Shown piece by piece: positions 32,310 to 37,578 of a DNA stretch of 37,578 nt (position 1 is the stretch's first letter; the number at the start of each line of letters is the position of its first letter). The DNA lies in the NCBI RefSeq assembly GCF_001580535.1, contig NZ_LHZA01000132.1, positions 1-37,578 on the forward strand, given 5' to 3'. The position numbers and the translations under genes were made by a program. The notes under the pieces were generated by a model. That model was given only the letters and a program-made list of their open reading frames with translations. It did not search any database and was not told the DNA's origin. The DNA is from Acetobacter cerevisiae. GTDB taxonomy: Bacteria > Pseudomonadota > Alphaproteobacteria > Acetobacterales > Acetobacteraceae.

Positions 32310-33578
32310 ATGGCTATAGAACTTCTTATGCCGGCCCTGTCACCCACCATGACGGAAGGCACACTCGCCCGCTGGGTTAAGGCTGAAGGCGAAAAGGTTG
32401 CGATTGGCGACGTGATTGCCGAAATCGAAACTGACAAAGCGACGATGGAAGTGGAAGCCATTGAAGATGGCATCCTCGGTCGTATTCTGGTGCCGGAAGG
32501 CACGCACGAAATTGCGGTCAATACGCCGATTGCCATTATGGTTGCAGAAGGCGAGACCGTGCCGGAAGCCGGAGCAGTCAAACCCCAAAGCTCTGCGCCG
32601 CCTTCACCAGTTGCTCAGCCCGAAACGGCACCGCAGGGTTCGGCTCCCGCTTCTGCGCCAGCCACAACTCCTGCTGCACCAGTGGGGCAGGCCGCCACAG
32701 GCAAGCGAATTGTTGCGTCCCCACTGGCAAAGCGTGTTGCCAGCCAGAAAGGACTGGACCTTTCCCGCATTAAAGGGACCGGCCCGAATGGTCGCATCGT
32801 GCGCCGGGACGTGGACAACGCTGCGGCACAGGGTACGGCGGCTCCGGTCACAGTTGCTGCCGTGGCAGAGGTTCCGGCCCCCACAAGCCGGACCGTCCCG
32901 CATTCCAGCATGCGCAAGGTCATTGCCCGTCGCCTGAGCGAAGCAAAAAGCACTATTCCGCACTTCTATGTCTCTGCCGATGTTGAACTGGATGCGTTGC
33001 TGGCTCTCCGCTCTCAGCTGAACGCAACATCCCCGGATGAAGGGCCTGACGCCTTCAAGCTGTCTGTTAATGACATGCTGGTCAAAGCCTCGGCCATCGC
33101 CCTCAAGCGGGTGCCGAACGTGAATGCGTCGTTCACGGATCAGGCGATGATCCTGCATGACAACGTGGATATTTCCATTGCTGTCTCCATTCCGGACGGC
33201 CTGATTACCCCCATCGTCAAGCATGTTGACCAGAAGAGCCTGAAGCAGATCAGTCAGGAAACCAAGGATCTGGTCAAACGGGCACGGGCAGGCAAGCTGA
33301 AACCGGAAGAGTTTCAGGGCGGCACGTTCTCCATTTCCAATATGGGCATGTTTGGCGTACGTGACTTCTCCGCCATTATCAACCCGCCGCAGGCCGCTAT
33401 TCTGGCCATTGCCGCAGGCAAAAAACAGCCTGTTGTGAAGGGAAATGAACTAGCCATTGCCACGGTCATGACGGTCACGCTCTCCGTTGACCATCGCGTG
33501 GTGGATGGTGCGGTTGCGGCAGAATGGCTCTCGGCCTTCCGGTCAGTGGTCGAATCTCCTCTGACACTTGTTCTTTAA
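32310..33578 (+). CDS. pdhC: Dihydrolipoamide acetyltransferase (E2 of pyruvate dehydrogenase)
   Basis: E2 forms the core of the complex and transfers acetyl groups from lipoamide to coenzyme A. The 422-residue protein has one lipoyl domain (about 1-80, Lys in [13 protein letters not shown]), a Pro/Ala-rich linker, a peripheral-subunit-binding domain (about 134-168: ASPLAKRVASQKGLDLSRIK), a second linker, and the catalytic domain from about 195 with DHRVVDG near residue 394. The domain order is standard for alphaproteobacterial E2. The gene sits between the E1 genes and lpd. GAGG and AAAAAGAG stretches just before the ATG serve as its ribosome-binding site. Confidence 0.96.
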   Translation: MAIELLMPALSPTMTEGTLARWVKAEGEKVAIGDVIAEIETDKATMEVEAIEDGILGRILVPEGTHEIAVNTPIAIMVAEGETVPEAGAVKPQSSAPPSPVAQPETAPQGSAPASAPATTPAAPVGQAATGKRIVASPLAKRVASQKGLDLSRIKGTGPNGRIVRRDVDNAAAQGTAAPVTVAAVAEVPAPTSRTVPHSSMRKVIARRLSEAKSTIPHFYVSADVELDALLALRSQLNATSPDEGPDAFKLSVNDMLVKASAIALKRVPNVNASFTDQAMILHDNVDISIAVSIPDGLITPIVKHVDQKSLKQISQETKDLVKRARAGKLKPEEFQGGTFSISNMGMFGVRDFSAIINPPQAAILAIAAGKKQPVVKGNELAIATVMTVTLSVDHRVVDGAVAAEWLSAFRSVVESPLTLVL

Positions 33579-33601
33579 CATCGCGTTTGCAGGAAACGAC
33601 C

Positions 33602-35011
33602 ATGAGCGGAACCGATTTTGATATTATCATCGTGGGTGGCGGACCGGGTGGCTATGTTGCGGCGTTGCGGGCCGCACAACTCGGCCTTTCTGCCGCGGTG
33701 GTGGAAGCGAAGCATCTGGGTGGAATTTGCCTGAACTGGGGCTGTATTCCCACAAAGGCTCTTCTGCGCGCCTCTGAAATCAACCATCTTCTGCATGACC
33801 TCGGCACCTATGGGTTCAGTGCAGAAAAGGTGGGTTTTGATTTCTCGAAAATCATCGCCCGCTCCAGAGCGGTCTCTAAGCAGCTTTCAAGCGGCGTCGC
33901 GCATCTGCTGAAGAAAGCCAAAATTCCGGTTTTTGAAGGCTTCGGCAAGCTGGACGGCGTTACGGGCAGCAAGCGTAAAGTTCTGGTCACACCGGAAAAA
34001 GGCGCTCCCGTTACGCTGACGGCGAAGCACGTCATCCTTGCCACAGGCGCACGTGCCCGCGTCCTGCCGGGGCTGGAAGCCGATGGAAAGCTGATCTGGT
34101 CTTACCGGGAGGCTCTGGTGCCTGACGCTCTGCCGCGCCGCCTGCTGGTGATCGGCTCAGGGGCCATTGGCAGCGAATTCGCCTCCTTCTACCGGAACAT
34201 GGGGTCTGAGGTCACGCTGGTTGAGGTCGCGCCGCGTATCCTGCCAGTGGAAGATGAAGAGATCAGCGCACTGGCGCGTAAAGCCTTTGAAAAACAGGGC
34301 ATGCGGGTGCTGACCAGTGCCAAGGTCGGCACTCTCCGTAAATCCGATACGGATGTCACCGTGCCCGTTGAGGTCAACGGTAAGATCGAAGAGTTCACAG
34401 TCGATCGCGTGATCTCGGCAGTCGGGATTGTGGGGAACGTCGAGAAGATTGGTCTGGAAGGCACCAAGATCAAAACAGATCGCACGCATGTGGTCACGGA
34501 TGCTCTGTGCCGCACGGGTGAACCCGGCGTGTATGCGATTGGTGATCTGGCCGGTGCCCCGTGGCTTGCCCACAAAGCGAGCCATGAGGCTGTGATGTGC
34601 GTAGACGCCATCGCAGGAAAGCAGGTGCATCCTATTGATATTACAAAAATTCCCGGATGCACCTATTGCCGTCCGCAGATTGCTTCTGTCGGCTATACGG
34701 AAGCCCGCGCCAAAGAGGCTGGCTACAAGGTTCGGGTGGGCAAATTCCCGCTGCTGGCCAACGGCAAGGCTCTAGCCATGGGCGAGCCGGATGGACTGGT
34801 GAAAACCGTCTTTGATGCCCAGACCGGTGAGCTTCTGGGAGCCCACATGATTGGAGCGGAAGTAACGGAAATGATTCAGGGTTATGTCATTGCCCGCACG
34901 GGAGAACTGACGGAAGCCGAACTGGCTGAAACCATCTTCCCGCATCCGACCATTTCTGAATCCATGCACGAAGCCGTGCTGGCTGCTTACGACGGCGCTC
35001 TGCACTTCTAG
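33602..35011 (+). CDS. lpd: Dihydrolipoyl dehydrogenase (E3)
   Basis: Lpd reoxidises dihydrolipoyl groups with NAD+. The 469-residue flavoprotein shows the FAD site IIIVGGGPGGYVAALRAAQL, the redox disulfide Cys43-Cys48 in GGICLNWGCIPTKALL, the NAD site VIGSGAIGSEFASFY, and the C-terminal active-site His-Glu region FPHPTISESMHEAV. AGGA upstream of 33602 supports that ATG, which gives MSGTDFDIIIVGG; the open frame reaches back to 33524 inside pdhC but that part is not used. Unlike some relatives, it carries no N-terminal lipoyl domain. A 129-base gap with two hairpins separates it from lipA. Confidence 0.97.
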   Translation: MSGTDFDIIIVGGGPGGYVAALRAAQLGLSAAVVEAKHLGGICLNWGCIPTKALLRASEINHLLHDLGTYGFSAEKVGFDFSKIIARSRAVSKQLSSGVAHLLKKAKIPVFEGFGKLDGVTGSKRKVLVTPEKGAPVTLTAKHVILATGARARVLPGLEADGKLIWSYREALVPDALPRRLLVIGSGAIGSEFASFYRNMGSEVTLVEVAPRILPVEDEEISALARKAFEKQGMRVLTSAKVGTLRKSDTDVTVPVEVNGKIEEFTVDRVISAVGIVGNVEKIGLEGTKIKTDRTHVVTDALCRTGEPGVYAIGDLAGAPWLAHKASHEAVMCVDAIAGKQVHPIDITKIPGCTYCRPQIASVGYTEARAKEAGYKVRVGKFPLLANGKALAMGEPDGLVKTVFDAQTGELLGAHMIGAEVTEMIQGYVIARTGELTEAELAETIFPHPTISESMHEAVLAAYDGALHF

Positions 35012-35019
35012 TCATAACG

Positions 35020-35102
35020 CAGACGGCTGCTCTCGTGGGTGTGATGCCGTCTGATACGCCACCAGGAGCGTTCTTGCCTTGACGCAGAGGTAAGAGCGTT
35101 CC
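35020..35102 (+). other. Two tandem hairpins between lpd and lipA
   Basis: CAGACGGC at 35020-35027 pairs with GCCGTCTG at 35046-35053 (8 base pairs). GGAGCGTTCTT at 35065-35075 pairs with AAGAGCGTTCC at 35092-35102 (11 pairs, two of them G-U). Neither has a strong T-tract, so they may be processing or partial termination signals. Confidence 0.35.
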
Positions 35103-35140
35103 AGTTCTTCTTAACCCGGAGTGTGGGAGCGGGCGATATC

Positions 35141-36115
35141 ATGTCTACACGCGTCTTGATTGATCATCGGAAGGGCGGGGCAAGCAAAGTCCGCCATCCG
35201 GAAAAGGCACACCGGCCAGACAATCCGATTGCCCGCAAACCCGAATGGATCCGCGTTAAAGCCCCAACGCATCCTGTCTATCATGAGACGCGTAAGCTGA
35301 TGCGGGACAACCGTCTGGTGACGGTGTGTGAGGAAGCTGCGTGCCCCAATATTGGGGAATGCTGGTCCCAGCGCCACGCCACCATGATGATTATGGGGGA
35401 AATCTGCACACGCGCCTGCTCTTTTTGCAATGTAACGACAGGTCTGCCGCATGCTCTGGATGCGGATGAACCAGCCCGTGTGGCCGAGGCTGTCGCCAAG
35501 CTCGGTCTACGTCATGTGGTGATTACATCCGTGGATCGCGACGATCTGGAAGATGGCGGAGCCCGGCATTTCGCACGAGTCATTACGTCAATCCGGGACG
35601 CAGCGCCGGAGACGACCATTGAAATCCTCACACCTGATTTTTTACGCAAGACCAATGCTTTAGAAATTGTTGTTGAAGCGCGACCTGACGTTTTCAACCA
35701 TAATCTTGAAACAGTGCCGCGTCTGTATCCAAGCATCCGTCCAGGGGCCCGTTACTACCAGTCCATGCGCCTGCTGGACCGTGTCAAACAGCTGGATGGC
35801 TCCATCTTCACCAAGTCCGGGCTGATGCTGGGGCTGGGGGAAGAAAGGATGGAAATCGCTCAGGTCATGGATGACCTGCGTATTGCAGATGTGGATTTTA
35901 TTACGATGGGCCAGTATTTGCAGCCTACGGTGAAACACGCGGCGGTTGCCCGTTTTGTCACCCCCACTGAGTTTGAGGAGTATGGCGCCATGGCCCGCGT
36001 CAAAGGTTTTCTTCAGGTCAGTTCCAGCCCACTGACCCGTTCGTCCTATCATGCTGATGCTGATTTTGCTGAACTACAGCAGACGCGCAATGCCCGTCTG
36101 GCGGGAGCGAACTGA
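35141..36115 (+). CDS. lipA: Lipoyl synthase
   Basis: LipA is a radical-SAM enzyme that inserts two sulfur atoms into octanoyl chains on lipoyl domains. The 324-residue protein shows the auxiliary iron-sulfur cluster motif [12 protein letters not shown] (Cys63, Cys68, Cys74), the radical-SAM motif CTRACSFC (Cys89, Cys93, Cys96), and the C-terminal RSSYHAD that supplies a serine ligand in the family. The ATG at 35141 gives [16 protein letters not shown] codons at 35121 and 35123 are possible alternatives, and the ribosome-binding site is not decisive. It lies next to the PDH genes whose lipoyl domains are its substrates. Its stop shares one base with the next start. Confidence 0.96.
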   Translation: MSTRVLIDHRKGGASKVRHPEKAHRPDNPIARKPEWIRVKAPTHPVYHETRKLMRDNRLVTVCEEAACPNIGECWSQRHATMMIMGEICTRACSFCNVTTGLPHALDADEPARVAEAVAKLGLRHVVITSVDRDDLEDGGARHFARVITSIRDAAPETTIEILTPDFLRKTNALEIVVEARPDVFNHNLETVPRLYPSIRPGARYYQSMRLLDRVKQLDGSIFTKSGLMLGLGEERMEIAQVMDDLRIADVDFITMGQYLQPTVKHAAVARFVTPTEFEEYGAMARVKGFLQVSSSPLTRSSYHADADFAELQQTRNARLAGAN

Positions 36116-36591
36116 TGCCTAAACACGCAGAAAAGCGTGTTCTCGCGTATCGGGCCGATCAGATTTTTGATCTTGTTGCAGATGTTGGGCGCTACCCTGA
36201 GTTTCTGCCCTGGTGCGTTGCTGCGCGCGTTCGGACCCGCACAGCAACCGAACTGGTGGCGGATCTGACTGTCGGGTTTGGGCCGTTCCGGGAAAGTTTT
36301 ACCTCCCGCGTTACGCTCAACCGGCCTGACACCATTATGGTGCAGTATGAAAAGGGGCCGTTCCGATACCTCAAAAACATATGGAAGTTCACCCCGGACC
36401 CGCGTGGGTGCCTGGTAGAATTTTTTGTTGATTTTGAATTCCGCTCCCGCATCCTTCAGGCCGCTATCGGCGTTGTATTCGGGGAAGCAGTCCGCCTTAT
36501 GGTCTCAGCTTTTCTGCGGCGCGCGCGCGAGGTTTACGGGCCACCAGAGACAGCAGCCACCTTGCCGGAAGAGCATCCTGTCGCACAATAG
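36115..36591 (+). CDS. RatA/Coq10-family START-domain protein
   Basis: The 158-residue protein is a polyketide cyclase/START-like member of the RatA/Coq10 group. Mitochondrial Coq10 binds ubiquinone and supports respiration, whereas enterobacterial RatA has been described as affecting ribosome subunit joining. In alphaproteobacteria the Coq10-like role is more likely, but that is an inference. Visible features are YRADQIFDLVADVGRYPEFLPWCVAARV at the N-terminus, VGFGPFRESFTSRV, and WKFTPDPRGCLVEFFVDFEF. The ATG overlaps the lipA stop by one base (TGATG), which points to translational coupling. Adjacent lipA and coq10-like genes are frequent in this class. Confidence 0.85.
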   Translation: MPKHAEKRVLAYRADQIFDLVADVGRYPEFLPWCVAARVRTRTATELVADLTVGFGPFRESFTSRVTLNRPDTIMVQYEKGPFRYLKNIWKFTPDPRGCLVEFFVDFEFRSRILQAAIGVVFGEAVRLMVSAFLRRAREVYGPPETAATLPEEHPVAQ

Positions 36592-36640
36592 TTCTCAAAA
36601 AGAACGGTTTAGGTTAAACGCTCTAAAATACGCTGGGTGA

Positions 36641-36669
36641 TTGTTACAGGCTGCAATTTTCTGTAGATT
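36641..36669 (+). promoter_or_regulatory. Likely promoter of the small secreted protein gene
   Basis: TTGTTA at 36641-36646 and TAGATT at 36664-36669 are spaced by exactly 17 bases, each matching four of six consensus positions. The leader that follows contains a perfect hairpin GCTTTT-TGT-AAAAGC at 36689-36703. Confidence 0.4.
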
Positions 36670-36734
36670 ACAAATCTGTTGGAAAGTTGCTTTTTGTAAA
36701 AGCACTTCAGCGTTTTGGATAAGGACTGATGTTT

Positions 36735-37151
36735 ATGAAAAAATTCTTTGCTGCTACAGCGCTTGTTACTGCCACACTGGCTGCAAGCCCGGTTTTTGCT
36801 GCTACGCATCATGACCACGCACACAAACACGCAGCACACTGCTCTGGCACAAAATGTGGTGCTGAAGCGAAAGCTGCAAACAGTGATTCCGCAACTGACG
36901 ACCTGAACAACCAGAGCCTGAACGCTGCACAGCGCGCCAATGCTCCGGCTTTTGCTGCTGCCCCGACCGCTCCGGTGACGGCACCTGTTCCGGGCACAAC
37001 GGTTGGCGTTCCGGCTGCTGGCACGGGCGTTACGGTTCCGGCTGCTCCGGCTGCCCCCGCCGTGCCGAACGTAACGGCGCCTGCAGTTCCGGCTGCACCC
37101 GCTGTTCCGACAGCAACTGTGCCGGCTAACGCTCCTGCTGCCGGTCAGTAA
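36735..37151 (+). CDS. Small secreted Ala/Pro/Val-rich protein with His/Cys-rich N-terminus
   Basis: I do not recognise this 138-residue protein. A clear signal peptide (MKKFFAATALVTATLAASPVFA, likely cut near residue 22) directs it to the periplasm or outside. Just after the expected cleavage site comes a metal-ligand-like stretch, THHDHAHKHAAHCSGTKC, with six His and two Cys. The rest is low-complexity Ala, Pro, Val and Thr with repeated VPAAPA-type units, probably disordered. AAGGA at 36721-36725 is nine bases before the ATG at 36735; an ATG at 36729 is too close to it and would add two residues. It has its own likely promoter and ends before a strong terminator, so it is transcribed alone. 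Metal binding is a guess from composition. Confidence 0.8.
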   Translation: MKKFFAATALVTATLAASPVFAATHHDHAHKHAAHCSGTKCGAEAKAANSDSATDDLNNQSLNAAQRANAPAFAAAPTAPVTAPVPGTTVGVPAAGTGVTVPAAPAAPAVPNVTAPAVPAAPAVPTATVPANAPAAGQ

Positions 37152-37203
37152 AAAGCAATAACACTCTGAAAATGCAGCTTAATCTGCAATAACAGCGTGT
37201 CGC

Positions 37204-37242
37204 AAAAGAGCGTCAGAGGGATATCCTTCTGACGCTCTTTTT
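37204..37242. terminator. Bidirectional rho-independent terminator
   Basis: GAGCGTCAGAGG at 37208-37219 pairs with CTTCTGACGCTC at 37226-37237 around the loop GATATC. The stem is flanked by AAAA on the left and TTTTT on the right, so it can stop both the plus-strand secreted-protein transcript and the converging minus-strand CinA-family transcript. Confidence 0.9.
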
Positions 37243-37255
37243 GCATGGTTGGCGC

Positions 37256-37578
37256 TTAATCCAGACGCTGCGCCACAAGAGCAAGCGCATACAGAGCAGC
37301 CTGAGAGCGAACCGCTGTGCGATCCCCTTTGAAAATCCGGGCTTCCGCACGCACATCGCCACCTCGCACGGCCGTGCCAAACCAGACCAGTCCCACAGGT
37401 TTTTCTACTGAACCACCACCGGGACCGGCAATTCCGGAAATGGACACGGAATGTGTCGCATCCTGAGCGATGCCAAGCGCACCGCTCGCCATCTCTCTGA
37501 CCGTTTCTGCACTCACAGCGCCAAATTGCTGTAATGTATCTGCCTGCACACCGAGAACTGACTGCTTCATGCTGTTGG
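37256..37578 (-). CDS. CinA C-terminal family protein (nicotinamide-nucleotide amidohydrolase-like), 5' end outside the window
   Basis: The gene runs off the right edge, so only about the last 107 residues are present. They match the CinA C-terminal domain, whose members (PncC) deamidate nicotinamide mononucleotide to nicotinate mononucleotide in NAD recycling. The visible hallmarks are NSMKQSVLGV at the cut, SAETVREMASGALGIAQDA, and the conserved SISGIAGPGGGSVEKPVGLVWFG. An internal ATG at 37570 is the Met of SMKQSVLGV, not the start. Whether the missing part holds only the rest of a 160-residue domain or a full-length CinA cannot be seen. It converges with the secreted-protein gene at a shared terminator. 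Confidence 0.85.
   Translation of the reverse strand, partial: NSMKQSVLGVQADTLQQFGAVSAETVREMASGALGIAQDATHSVSISGIAGPGGGSVEKPVGLVWFGTAVRGGDVRAEARIFKGDRTAVRSQAALYALALVAQRLD

Noticed and set aside
36926..37151. Possible tandem repeat array in the Ala/Pro-rich tail
   Set aside because: The repeats are degenerate codon-level reflections of a low-complexity protein segment, not a DNA repeat array or CRISPR.

Overview
This window looks like chromosomal core DNA from an acetic acid bacterium (Alphaproteobacteria, Acetobacteraceae, most likely Acetobacter or a close relative). That is an inference from protein content and gene order: rpsT-dnaA-dnaN-recF-gyrB, a ppiD-trpEGDC-moaC operon, a pdhA-pdhB-pdhC-lpd-lipA cluster whose E1-beta carries its own lipoyl domain, a CoaBC fusion, and GC that looks to be in the mid-50s percent by eye. 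I see no insertion sequence, prophage, CRISPR array, rRNA or tRNA. All complete genes appear intact, and only the gene at the right edge is cut.

Layout from left to right. (1) 239-5114, plus strand: a TolC-type outer-membrane channel, a strong terminator, valS and msrA. (2) 5124-10798, minus strand: a tight ubiE-coaBC-dut-permease-ATPase operon. The last two genes form an ABC importer with two permease halves fused in one chain and no substrate-binding protein nearby. (3) 10828-18802, plus strand: mutM, rpsT, dnaA, dnaN, recF and gyrB, the replication-start neighbourhood. DnaA-box-like sequences lie just upstream of rpsT. (4) 18803-19276: a 474-base gap with the gyrB terminator, the kdsA terminator and an unexplained structured element. 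(5) 19277-22988, minus strand: tpiA-secG, a terminator, then pyrG-kdsA. (6) 23211-29786, plus strand: ppiD, trpE, trpG, trpD, trpC and moaC. (7) 29915-36591, plus strand: pyruvate dehydrogenase E1-alpha, E1-beta, E2 and E3, lipoyl synthase, and a RatA/Coq10-like START protein. (8) 36735-37578: a small secreted Ala/Pro/Val-rich protein with a His/Cys-rich N-terminus, a bidirectional terminator, and the truncated end of a CinA/PncC-family gene on the minus strand.

How the genes work together. Several neighbours share a pathway. PyrG makes the CTP that is later used to activate the KDO whose phosphate precursor KdsA makes, and the two genes overlap by four bases. LipA supplies the lipoyl cofactor carried by PdhB and PdhC and reoxidised by Lpd. 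TrpE, G, D and C carry chorismate to indole-3-glycerol phosphate; trpF, trpB and trpA are not in this window. DnaA, DnaN, RecF and GyrB serve replication initiation, clamp function, gap repair and supercoiling.

No clearly new multi-gene system is visible. The least explained items are the hairpin element in the gyrB-kdsA gap, the DnaA-box group before rpsT, a MutM zinc finger lacking its last cysteine, the orphan ABC transporter, the His-rich secreted protein, and terminators lying within about 50 bases of the valS and pyrG starts.
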